Of a stretch of DNA of 64,000 nucleotides, positions 34,465-44,926 are shown in pieces. The notes under the pieces are model-generated. The model was not told where the DNA came from. It worked only from the letters and a program-made list of their open reading frames with translations, and did not search any database. The stretch is from Diplodia intermedia. Taxonomy: Eukaryota; Ascomycota; Dothideomycetes; Botryosphaeriales; Botryosphaeriaceae. Made by a program: the position numbers and the translations under genes. Each line of letters starts with the position of its first letter. Position 1 is the first letter of the stretch. The stretch is from the NCBI GenBank assembly GCA_021495925.1, contig JAKEKT010000016.1, positions 124,001 through 188,000 of the forward strand. Reading direction: 5' to 3'.

Positions 34465-36869
34465 ATGGATTTCGCCGGAGACGCCCTGCTGACGGGCCAC
34501 GAGCTGTACGCCCGCAGCGGAGTGTCTACTGGGGACGCCTCCGAAAAGCCTGCCGTCTACAAGGTTATTGGCATTATACTGGCACTGTCTTCCGGCCTGT
34601 TCATCGGTGTGTCGTTTGTGGTCAAGAAGAAGGGATTGCTGTCGGCAAACGAAAAGTACAGCGAGGAAGCCGGTGAAGGATATGGGTACCTCAAGAACTG
34701 GATGTGGTGGACTGGCATGACCCTCATGATCATTGGCGAGGTGTGTAATTTCGTCGCCTATGCCTTCGTCGACGCAATCCTGGTCACTCCCATGGGCGCC
34801 CTATCCGTCGTCGTCACCGCTATCCTATCCGCGATATTCCTCAAGGAGCGCCTGAGCTTCGTGGGAAAGGTGGGTTGTTTCAACTGCATTGTCGGCTCCG
34901 TCGTCATTGTCGTCAATGCTCCGGAGCAGTCCTCCGTTTCCACCATTCAGGAGATGAAGAAGCTCGTCATCACTCCCGGCTTCCTGTCATACACCGGCGT
35001 TGTCATACTCGTCGCCCTCTTTCTGGCCTTTTGGGCAGCGCCCAGATATGCGAAGAAGACCATGATGATATACATCAGCATCTGCAGCATGATCGGAGGA
35101 TTGAGTGTCGTTGCTACTCAGGGGTTGGGATCTGCCATTCTTGCGCAGATCCGAGGTGTTGCACAATTCAACCAGTGGTTTCTCTACATTGTGTTGGTCT
35201 TTGTCATTGCCACTCTGCTGACCGAAATCATCTATCTCAATGTAAGCTTTGAAGAGCACTGCCGACTTGTTTGGGCGCGTCGCTAATTTGTGGACAACAG
35301 AAAGCTCTCAATATCTACAACGCTGCCCTGGTCACGCCTACGTACTACGTTTTCTTCACCAGTGCCACCATCGTCACCTCCTCCATTCTGTCCCAAGGCT
35401 TCAATGGCACTGGAACGTCCATCGCCACTGTGGTCATGGGTTTCTTGCAGATCTGCTCCGGAGTGGTTCTCCTCCAACTTTCCAAATCAGCGAAAGACGT
35501 GCCGGATTCTGCAGTTTTCCAGGGTGACCTTGATCAGGTCCGAACGGTCGCTGAGCAAGAAGAACCTGAGTACGAGCCAAGAGCCGACACCATTCGTGGT
35601 GGTGCTGCTATCATCCGGACGCTCTCGATGGCACGGCAGAGGAGAGAGGCTGAGGAAGCGAAGACCCTTGCTTCCGTGAGTATGGAGCCGATTGGAGAAA
35701 ACGAGTCCATCGAATGGGACGGTCTGCGGAGACGCAAGACAGTGCTCAGTTCAGGTCAACCGTCAATCCGACGCCAAAAGTCGGTGCATCCGCCATTGGG
35801 CATGTCGCATTTCCCTGACTCTGATTCCGAGCACGGGGCCAATAGCGACGATGATATCCACCCCGGCTTCCTCTCGCGTCTATCAACGCGCCGGAAGTCC
35901 AAGAGACGCCCATCTCACTCGTCGACACACCCAGTTCCCCTGGAGTCGATTTCTGTTCCTAGCAAAACCGCTTCCATGTCTTCTCTAAACTCACGAGGCC
36001 CTCCCCCTGCACCTAGCTCTATTATAGCTCAGGATTTCGCCACGGAAGGCGACCACCCCCATGTTTATGGCCTCCCGCCCGGCCTCCGTGGCGATGGTCA
36101 GGACGACACTTCATACCATGGGCCACCCGGTTCGTCATCAAGCGGTGTCCACTGGGCGGCATCTATCGATGAGCGTGTCAGAACTCCAGGCAGCACACTT
36201 AGTCCACCGCCACCCCCTCCGCACTCTTCCGGCACGACCAGCGGGTCAAACAAGCGCCAGTTCTCCTTCACCAACGTCTTCCATCCCTTCTCACGCCCCG
36301 ACTCGGCCGGAAGCAATCGCCCGATGAGCGCGCGCTCCGGCCTCAGCTTCTCCAACCGCAGGCCCGGTCATATTACCCGCGGCAGCGGCGGCGGCGGCGA
36401 CACCGAGGAAGAGCGCCTCGGCCTCGTCAAGGGCGGCGGCCAATTCGACGACAACGACTCCCCCATCGACAGCACCGGCAAGTCTCCGTACCAAGGCGGC
36501 TCCTCCCACCTACAGCGCCTGTCTGGAGACAGCGATGACGCCTTCTACGGTCGCTACGGTTCACCGCCCACGTACGGCGACCTTAAGGAGTCGGACCTCG
36601 AGGACCCCGAACCCGGCGTGCTGAGCGACGAAGAGCGCTGGACCGTGCCGATGCCATCGGCCACCGGGGCACCGACGAGCGCTCCCGGGGGCCACAGTCG
36701 GAATCTGACCGGCGGTGGCTTGTCGTCGGCGCCGATCGATATACGCGTGCCAGCGCCGGGTGTGCCGCAGGGGGCGGCGGGGGTGGGCAGTAGCAGGGGA
36801 GGGTATGCGCATGCGCGGAGCACGAGCGATAGTTCGGACGATTTCGAGGCGGCGATACGGAAGCTGTAA
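34465..36869 (+). CDS. NIPA-family magnesium transporter-like protein
   Basis: Two exons, 34465-35241 and 35301-36869; 781 aa. The first ~345 residues hold about nine transmembrane helices with NIPA/DUF803 signatures: GLFIGVSFVVKKKGLL, GEVCNFVAYAFVDAILVTPMGALSV, LKERLSFVGKVGC and NIYNAALVTPTYYVFFTSATI. Family members carry Mg2+ or act in endosomal membranes. The following ~430 residues are low-complexity Ser/Pro/Gly/Arg with many phospho-site-like RRxS patches (RRRKTVLSS, SRLSTRRKSKRR), a long cytosolic tail common in filamentous fungi but absent from animal NIPAs. The intron lies inside the membrane domain, next to YLN|KALNIYN. Confidence 0.92.
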
Positions 36870-39397
36870 AGGCGGTTGGCTGGCTAGCAGTTGTGCTTCT
36901 TGCGTTGTTTTGGGTGAGCGGAAGCAAAGCGTGGTGTTGTTGGCAACTGCGATGTGTTGTGTTGGCATGAAACATGATGACCGTCATGAAACAGGGACAT
37001 GACCTTATCGTTCTGGACGTCGGTGCCTTGTAGTAATAGGCGGGTTGTTGTTTGTCAGAGGAGGGCTCCGGTGGCCCTTGATTTTTCTATTCTTGTTTTA
37101 TCTTCATTGTTATCCCTACCTCCCCTTTCCTCGGTTGCTCGGTACGCTTCTTTTCTTCTTCTCTGGCTAGGGAACAATTGTCAAGTTCGGAATATTGGAA
37201 AGCGAAATGGGTTGGGGCGCGGGAAATGTGTGCGGCTGATTTGCTCTCTCGATTTTTGGAATAGGTATAGAAACAGTGGGTTGGCAAGCGTTGCTCTTGG
37301 GAGGAAAAAAAAAAGAACTCGATTGGTCCTCGATAGAGAAATATGGATGGACAAGTACATGATATCATCATTTAAGGATGCAAGTCATCAACCAGGTTTT
37401 CGATATGCAGGTCGCTGCGGTGAAGAGGTTTACCAGCATCGAGATAACTTCGCACATGGAAAGCATTCTCGGCTCCACTAAGCGATCGTGGCGAGGCCAC
37501 ATTTGCTGATACTTGGATTTCGCTACCATTTTCTTGTTCATAATATGGTAGGTACGCACATGCATGATCTCATCGGAGATAATGGAAAATGTTCCGCTAC
37601 TCATTTCCAGTGTGAAGTGCTTAACTTCTGGATACTAATACGGCCGAGAATCATATCCGTTGAACGGCTGCCGCTACTTACAGTGCTCATACCACATGAC
37701 GCAGGAAGGCAAATGATGTAGTAATAAGGAGGGTTGACAAGTGCGCTCTCAGTTCAGTGGAAGTATTGATCCATTCTGCAGCTTAAATACGGGGTTTACC
37801 TCCGTGCATATCCCCATCAAGGAGAGTAACCTTGAATGTGCTATGGCTCACATATCACTATATAACTCCTCCCTACAACTCCTATTATTATCGCCGGCGT
37901 CTACACTCTGGCTTAGTTCAGAGGTAGGCGTCGGCGATACCCACTCGCACCGCACTCCTAAGTGTCTAAGTTCAACCCCCGAACACTTCACTTCCTAAAA
38001 AATCCCCGAGGTCCAATGGAAAGGACTGAGGACGGGGTTTCTGCAAGCTCCGCCCGGGGAGCTTGTAGTTTTTGCTTTTTTGTCCAATGTTTTTTTTCCA
38101 AACTGCACTCTGCCTAATTTCATTGCTTCTCTCATTCCTTTCTTGCCTTTGAAGCATTGTTCGAACTGCGTAAAGTCTTACTTACATGTGCGTGATATCT
38201 ACGGTAGCGAATCGCAAATTTGCGATGTGGTACCATGGCCACGACAACAACGCACACGTGACGTCACCGCACACTTGAAGTCATATTCATTATACTTGCT
38301 GTATGGAGAACTGACCAGTATGATATTGTAGATCTGCATCAATAATGTCGCGGTCCGACCAGTACATGAGCAGTGTTGCAGAGGCTGAAGCACCCACCTC
38401 ATTTGCTCATCTGCCACATTGGTGGTCGCTATCACAATCTACGGACCACTTCCGGTTGCAGAGAACCCCTCGTGATGAAAGCCTGCTGGGGCTGTTTTGG
38501 CTAGAAGTGTTGGGTTGGTCGAACATCTACACGCGAAGACGGACCACATTTTGTTTCGCGAAGTCAGACCAAGTAGGCTGCGGATATAAATCAACTTCAT
38601 TCTAATGGCGGCCGGCCATAGCGCCGCTAAGGATCGACAGGAGCAAGGCTGCAACCGTCCACGGTTGTTGCTTTTTGGGGGAAGGCAACGGAGACTACTG
38701 CAAAAGTCGATCGAAAAATACGGGCCATGCAACAGCAAGATCGACTTCCAGAACACGACTGACGGCTTTTGCGATTTAGCGCGACAGCTTTGCTCCATTG
38801 CATAACCGTCACTCTGCGCCGTCACATTGCATCTCACAAACCTTTGCTTACAATTCTTCCCTCGCCATTCTCCTGGGAACATTAGGTTGAGACCGCTCAA
38901 CGACGGCGCCTCAGTAATTCATTGATATAGATAAGAGTGAGCTCATCGGGATCATCCGGGAGGCGGGCTTCTGAGGGTGGGGGTGGGCATCGATCGAGGC
39001 AGGTTTAGATATTGTCTTGCCAAATCAAGATCTCGGGTGCATACCGAGAGCTAGAAAAAGTATTAGATCATTCATGGCATTGTGGAAAGCAAGGAAGGCT
39101 GCCTTGTACCTATAGCCTGGAAACCCTGTGATGGTTGGGCCCAGTAAGACCAGCCGAGTGCAATGAGGCACAAAGTCTCCACATGCTGAACGAACCACCA
39201 GATACGGCTGGAAATACGCACCACAGATTCTCCATTGGACAGACTGAGTCCAATGATTTGTCAATAATAGTCCCAGAGATAAGAGCCAAACTCCTTACAA
39301 TCTGCCTAATATGCCGTCTTACAACATTAACAAAACGCTTGAATTCTTTTGTGAATCTACATTCAAAGTATTTTCATCTTGTCATATACCCAAAATT
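36870..39397. other. gene-free region with one dispersed repeat
   Basis: 2.5 kb between the NIPA-like stop and the OST1 stop. The 37.4-38.4 kb part is AT-richer than the coding DNA. Only short frames of no recognisable family are present. The segment 38597-38905 is related to a segment near 48.3 kb and is listed separately. Confidence 0.5.
38597..38905 (+). repeat. dispersed repeat, copy A
   Basis: Shares long near-identical stretches with 48190-48450 in the same orientation. Examples are CTTCCAGAACACGAC then CGGCTTTTGC, GCGCGACAGCTTTGCTCCA, and GCATCTCAC.AACCT. Both copies also have AGCGCCGCT about 60-150 bases upstream. Copy A carries an extra internal segment with a 9-bp inverted repeat (AAGTCGATC near 38705, GATCGACTT near 38739). 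On the minus strand the core resembles a degenerate tRNA-type Pol III head (GCARTGGAGC, later GTCGTGTTC), so a decayed SINE is possible. Confidence 0.65.
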
Positions 39398-41059
39398 TTA
39401 CGCCTTGACCTTCTGCTTCGCGCCGATGCTCGTATCGATGCTTCCCAACGCCCAGGCGGCGGCAAAGACGGCGAACATGCCCAAAGTGATGGTGATAGGC
39501 TTACGGAAGCCCTCGATGAAGGGGTAGTCGTAGGTGATCTGCCACGTGAATTGTTAGCATTGTGTTCGAGAGAAAGGCAGAGCAAGATAGCTGCTAGACG
39601 TACAACAAGGTCCCGGTCTCTCCACTCGTCGTTGAGGTTCAGAGCACTGAGATGGAGGGTAGTGCGGCCGATGGTATCCATGAAGGTGCGGTGCAGAGAC
39701 GTATCGTTGGAGATGATCGGGACGGTAGTCTCGAACTTAACATTCCTAATTAATATGTTAGTAACAAACTCTTAAAAAAAAAACGTGGTGTACTTACTTG
39801 GCGCCCTCAGGGAGGATGATGCGGAGGTCAACACGTTCGTACTCAATACCCTCGGTGTTCTTGGGGCCCTCGAGGAAAGGAACCTTGAGCACGTAGCTGT
39901 CGCCCGTCTTCAGTTTCCTCAGGTAATTCTTCAGATCGCCGTTCCATCCGACCTTGAAGCTGTAGTTCCAACCACCAAAGACGGGGTAGCGAGGCCGGAT
40001 CTCGAGGTTGGACTCGCGCGAGTTGGCCCTGAAGCGGCTGGTGGAGACGTTCCCGATGTCATCGGTAAAGTAGGGGTCCACAGAACCGATCTGGAGAGGC
40101 ATCTTCAGAGCGCTGAGAGCCGAGGAAGGCGGGTTGGCGTAGACAGTCATCTGCCACTGGACACGCGAGAAGTGGTTCTTCAGAGAGGCGCCGCGGTTGG
40201 AAAACCAGTAGCGCTCCTCAGTGGCCAGGTTCCCGCCCCAGTGGCTGACTTCCACGTCGCGTTCCAATCGGCTAACATGGTTCAGCGGCTTGGTGTATTC
40301 GTAACGCACGCTGACGGGCTCCTGAGCGCCGGCCGGGATGTCGCTGTAAGGACCATAAGTGAAGCTGGAGCCCTGCTTCGTCGGGTCTTCGGCATTGTCG
40401 GAACTTTGTGCGGGCAGGACGGTGTAGTCGGGGATGTCGGCGTTGAGGAATTTGAGCTTCGTCTTCTGCTTCAGGGTGTCGTAGGCCGAGGGCACGTAGG
40501 CGCTGAAGCTGTACTCGACGTATTGCTTATCGCGCTGCTCAATGGTGGCGGGACGCGGCTTCAATGCGGCGACGACGGAGTAGGAGATGCTGAGGGTCTG
40601 CTGCTCGGAAGGCTTGAGGGGCTGGGGAAGGCGAACGCGGTAGAATTCCGTTGGGCTGGCGCAATCGTTAGTCCGTCTTCAGAGCTTGTGGTGCAGGCGG
40701 ACGTACCTGTAGGCATCGAACTCGACCACCTCGACGTCGAAAGCAGGCTTCTGGGCGTCCTTCTTGTCCCTGACCTCCAAACCGCCTATTTGCGAGATCA
40801 AGCCGGCCTCGAAAGGCAGGTAGTACTCGTCCTGGGGCTTCTCGTCGACATTCTCAATGACGACATTGATGGTCTCGCGGGGGTAGGCCTTCTCGAGGTT
40901 GACGTTGCGCACGAGGTTGACGTTCTTGAAGACCTGCGGGGGCTTGAAGGCGCCCTGGAGAATCTGCTTGGAGGAGAGCGGGTCGGAGCTGTTGTCGGTA
41001 GCTGCGGCGAGCGGCAGCAGGGCGGAAAGGCAGCCCAGAACAAACGGAAGCGACCTCAT
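39398..41059 (-). CDS. OST1: oligosaccharyltransferase alpha subunit (ribophorin I)
   Basis: Four exons: 41059-40707, 40655-39798, 39745-39604 and 39538-39398; 497 aa. A signal peptide (MRSLPFVLGCLSALLPLAAA) starts the protein. Ribophorin signatures include FKNVNLVRNVNLEKAYPRETI, PYSDIPAGAQEPVSVRYEYTKPL, DVEVSHWGGNLATEERYWFSNRGASLK and RPRYPVFGGWNYSFKVGWN. A single transmembrane helix near the C-terminus (ITITLGMFAVFAAAWALG) is followed by a short cytosolic KQKVKA tail. It is a subunit of the ER N-glycosylation transferase. Length matches fungal Ost1. Confidence 0.96.
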
Positions 41060-41521
41060 TTTCACCGCAACGACAGTGTGTCCAGCATTGACCGGGAGCG
41101 GCGGGAGGGCGATGCTGCGGAAGCTGGAGAAGGATTGCGGAGCTCTCAGGCTGGCGCGCGAGGTGATGATGCGTCCCGGAGACGTGTTCGCTACAGCGCC
41201 TGAGCTTGGGCCCGCCGATCCCTGCAGCGCCAAGCCGTCGCGCCTGCCCGCCCACGGCGGCATCCCACTCTTCCCTCGTCTTGCCTAAAAAGGCCACCGC
41301 CTACGTTATTCTGCTTCGAGCCACCGCTTGGGCCTCTGGTGTACTGGCCTGAGTACTGCCGCCGACGGCCACTTCTCTATCTCTCCCACGTATATATTCG
41401 GACAGCTTCTGACGACCGACGGGTCTTCTCGTCTTTGCTGTCCTCCCATATCCTCCAATTGAAGGCCGTTGGTTCTCTAAGTACCTGGTTGGACAGTTTG
41501 CATCTTTTACTTTGCGCAATC
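41060..41521. promoter_or_regulatory. divergent promoter OST1 / pseudouridine enzyme
   Basis: 462 bp between outward-facing starts. It carries both promoters; no other feature is recognised. Confidence 0.55.
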
Positions 41522-44162
41522 ATGCTGGCAATGGCCTCTACCCGCGCTGCCTTTCGGCACCGCGCGCCCTGCCGGAGAGCTGTCAGCATGTTCGTCAAGC
41601 CCCCCAAGACGCCCGTCAGCTCTGTCCTCCAAGTTTCCGACGAGGTCAGGGAAGCTCTTCACGGTGCCAAGAAGAGACCCGTCGTGGCATTGGAGACCAC
41701 CATATATACACACGGTAGGATTGTTATGTTGCCTTGATGCGGCTTTCCAAGTTTGTAACGTCCTTAGGCTTCCCTTACCCGGACAATGTTGCTCTGGCTT
41801 CTCACCTCGAGAGCATTGTGCGGACTATGGGAGGTGTCCCCGCCACCGTCGGTATCCTGGATGGTGTAGCCCGCGTTGGACTGGACCCAGAGGAGCTTAT
41901 CAGCATAGCTGCCTCAGCTGGCAAAGAGGGTACTCTAAAGGTCTCGCGCCGTGACCTGGCTTACAGCTGTGGCATGGTAATTCACTTGTTCCTTGCACCT
42001 CGCCCATGACCATGTTGACCTGATATGCTGCAGAGACTTCTAGGCCCTGGTCAGGGCAAGTTCACTGGTGGCACGACCGTGGCAGGTACCATGATTCTGG
42101 CCCATCTTGCCGGCATCAAGGTCTTCGGCACCGGTGGTCTTGGTGGCGTCCACCGCGGAGGCGAGAACACCATGGACGTCTCTGCCGATTTGACTGAGCT
42201 TGGGAGGACGCCAGTTGCTGTTGTCAGCAGTGGGTGCAAGAGCTTCTTGGATATTCCCCGCACTCTTGAGTACCTCGAGACCCAAGGTGTGGCTGTTGCG
42301 ACCTTTGCCGACGGTCGAACTGGCTCTGTGGAGTTCCCCGCCTTCTGGTCAAGAGAGAGCGGCGTCAAGAGCCCGTCGGTCGTGCAGAACGAGAAGGAGG
42401 CCGCTGCTATGATTTGTAAGTCCATGCTTACCCTGTCCCCAGCACTATGTATTAACATGAAGCAGACGCCCATCATGCCCTGGGTCTGTCCTCCGGTATC
42501 AGCTTTGCCAATCCCGTTCCCTCTTCTGCCGCAATTCCCAAGGAGGAAATCAACGGGATCATTGATCAGGCTGTCGCCGAAGCTGAAGTGCTCGGCATCA
42601 CCGGTGCTCGCAATACCCCTTTCATTTTGAGCAAGATCAAGGAGCTCACCAAGGGCAAGTCCGTGCCAGCTAACAGGGCATTGATTGCTTCCAATGTGGA
42701 GCGTGCCACCAACATCGCAAAGGAGCTTCTTGCCCTGGAGGAAGAGATGAAGGGCGAAAGCTCGGCGAAAAACTAGTGAGAGGATCACCTTTTGCCGGCT
42801 GACATGTGTACATAGGACTGATGGCGTGGACGTACTAGCAATATACCCGCTTCATACACACAGTTCTCCTCCTCCGCTCAGTCGAGCAGCCTTGCCGCGG
42901 AGCCGCAACAGGCTGCTGCGCCAGCTGACCAAGAGAAAGCAGACGTTGTCGTGACGGGGGCGGTAGCAGTTGACTTTGCGTGCAACTACATCCCGCCGCC
43001 AAACACCACCCCCGAATCCATGATATCCCCGCAACTTCACACGTCCAACCAAGCCTCCATCCAGCAGACCCTCGGCGGCGTTGCCCACAACATCGCTCGC
43101 GCAGCCTACCTCGCCGGCAGCTCCGTCCGCCTCTGCAGCGCAGTTGGCGACGATGTCATGGGCCGGGTGGCGCGGGACCTCCTTGAGCGCTCCGGCCTGC
43201 CCACCACGAGCATCATCACCCGTCCTGACGCACGCACGGGTCAGTACATAGCCGTTAACGACGCCCACAACAGCCTCACCCTAGGCATGGCCGACATGGA
43301 TATCATCCAATCCACCACGGCCACGCCGTCCACCGTTCAAACCCTCTTCAACGCCCCGCTCTCCACCCTGCGCCCGCGCTGGCTCGTTGCCGATGCCAAC
43401 TGGTCTCCCACAACCCTCCACGCATGGCTCCGCGCCGCCAAGTCCGCCGGGGCCTCCACAGCCTTCGAGCCCGTCTCGGCCGTCAAATCCGCCCGCCTCT
43501 TCTCCCCGGCCCCCTCCGCCGTCAAAAAGCCCGCCAACTCGCCCCCCTCCTTCCCGCTCTTCCCCCAGCCCCTCGTCGATCTCACCACCCCCAACGCCAT
43601 CGAGCTCGAAACCATGTGGCGCGCCGCCCGCGAAGCCGAGCTCCTCGCCACCCCCGCCCACTGGCAAGTCGCCAACGCCTTCAACCTGCCGCAGGGCGGC
43701 GCCACGCCGCTGCTCGCGCAGGCCACCTCGCCCGACCTCGTCCGCCGCGGCGTGCCTCAGCAGGCGCTGCAGCTGCTCCCGCTCGTCCCGACCATCCTGA
43801 CCACGCTCGGCGCCGAGGGCGTGCTGCTGACGATGCTGTTGAGGCGGGGGGACGAGCGCTTGCGCGACCCGGAGGCGGCGGGCTGGATCTTGTCGAGGGG
43901 CGATGATGAGGCTGGGGCGGTCGATGTTGGAGGCGTGTATATGCGGCTGTTCGAGCCGGAGGAGGTGTTGGCGGACGGCGAGGTCGTCAGCGTGAACGGC
44001 GTGGGCGACACGTTTACTGGCGTGCTGGTTAGTGGGTTGAGTCGTGGCATGCGGATCGAAGATGTGGTGCCTGTGGCGCAGCGGGCGGCAGGGTTGAGCT
44101 TGAGGAGCGAGAAGGCGGTTAGCGAGAAGGTGGCGCGGGTGAAGGCGTTGTTGCTGGATTAG
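41522..44162 (+). CDS. bifunctional pseudouridine-5'-phosphate glycosidase / PfkB pseudouridine kinase
   Basis: Five exons: 41522-41714, 41768-41976, 42034-42415, 42466-42775 and 42890-44162; 788 aa with all phases consistent. Part 1 is an IdgA/PsuG glycosidase: RPVVALETTIYTHG|FPYPDN, KFTGGTTVAGTM, GTGGLGGVHRGGE, DGRTGSVEFPAFWSR and FANPVP. Part 2 is a PfkB kinase: VTGAVAVDFACN, GGVAHNIARAAYLAG and the catalytic VSVNGVGDTFTGVL. Together they phosphorylate pseudouridine and split it to uracil and ribose-5-phosphate. The last intron donor lies inside a TAG stop, so retention would give glycosidase alone. The acceptor chosen is at 42889; 42886 also keeps frame. A hydrophobic/basic N-terminus (AAFRHRAPCRRAV) may target mitochondria. 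Confidence 0.93.
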
Positions 44163-44263
44163 GCAGCAGCCCACGGGTGAGCGTCGGTGAATGGGAAAGA
44201 AGCATGAAAGGAAAAAGTAAAACAAAAAGTAAAAATAAAAGTATTTTGGAACAAGCACTTAGG

Positions 44264-44274
44264 GGAATCGAACT
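44264..44274 (-). promoter_or_regulatory. B-box-like element downstream of U6
   Basis: AGTTCGATTCC on the minus strand matches the tRNA B-box consensus GGTTCGANTCC at 10 of 11 positions. It lies 11-21 nt past the U6 T-run. The flanks (CCAAG before, CCCC after) cannot pair as a T-stem, so this is not a tRNA arm. A downstream B box recruiting TFIIIC is known for yeast SNR6. Confidence 0.75.
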
Positions 44275-44284
44275 TGGAACGTGC

Positions 44285-44293
44285 AAAAAAAAA
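44285..44293 (-). terminator. Pol III terminator of U6
   Basis: Nine consecutive T on the transcribed minus strand end the U6 gene, the standard RNA polymerase III stop signal. Confidence 0.9.
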
Positions 44294-44388
44294 CTGGTAG
44301 CTTCTCTTTGTATAGCGTGTCATCCTTAGTGCAGGGGCCATGCTAATCTTCTCTGTATCGTTTCAAATTGACCAAATGCCCGAAGGCA
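44285..44388 (-). ncRNA. U6 spliceosomal snRNA
   Basis: Minus-strand sequence has the full conserved U6 core. A 5' stem-loop TGCC-TTCG-GGCA (44388-44377) is followed by TTTGGTCAATTTGAAACGA. The ACAGAGA box that pairs with the 5' splice site is at 44356-44350. AGATTAGCATGGCCCCTGC carries the AGC triad and the U4-pairing region, and AAGGATGACACGC forms the intramolecular stem-loop. It ends in a run of nine T. U6 is the catalytic RNA of the spliceosome. The 5' end is placed at the stem; the true first base may differ by a few nt (G at 44387 is also possible). No intron interrupts the gene. Confidence 0.97.
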
Positions 44389-44410
44389 AGAGTGAAACTC
44401 GCTGTTACAA

Positions 44411-44416
44411 TTTATA
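44411..44416 (-). promoter_or_regulatory. TATA box of U6
   Basis: TATAAA on the minus strand lies about 23-28 nt upstream of the U6 5' end, the expected spacing for a Pol III TATA-containing U6 promoter. Confidence 0.85.
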
Positions 44417-44926
44417 AGGTACAAAAATTTTCGTAGTGCCCACACCTGGCATACGCAGTCAACCATGCATACATTAGAGACATGCGCGATCCTCCCAAAC
44501 GTTCGCTGGTCACTTCAGCTCATGCGCATACGCATGGGAAAACTTTTTAGATGATCTGACAATTCGCCTCGCATTCAATTGAATCTCGATGTCCTCGAGC
44601 TGTATTCTATTGCGCGCGCATCTCTCCTCGCTTTTGGTTTCTACTCCTTCAACCTACCTGTGGTATCTCCATAGCAATGGCATAGGTCATGCCCGCTGCC
44701 AATTTCTCCTCAAGAAAATATGGAAGTTCTCAGAACCCACAGACAACGACAGGACACGTGTTTCAACATAGCAACCTCCATCGATTTTCATGCCCTATTC
44801 GCATCCCAGGCAACGTCGCATTCATTCAAGTATTTCGCCATTAACAGTAACAGACAAACCCCTCCCTAGAAGACGCCCCTAAAATGCCCACCTTCGAGAT
44901 CGCTTTTCAAGAGAACCAAACTGAAT
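44417..44926. other. spacer between U6 promoter and PRP6 3' end
   Basis: About 510 bp; 3' flank of PRP6 and upstream region of U6. No other RNA gene or coding frame is recognised. Confidence 0.5.
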
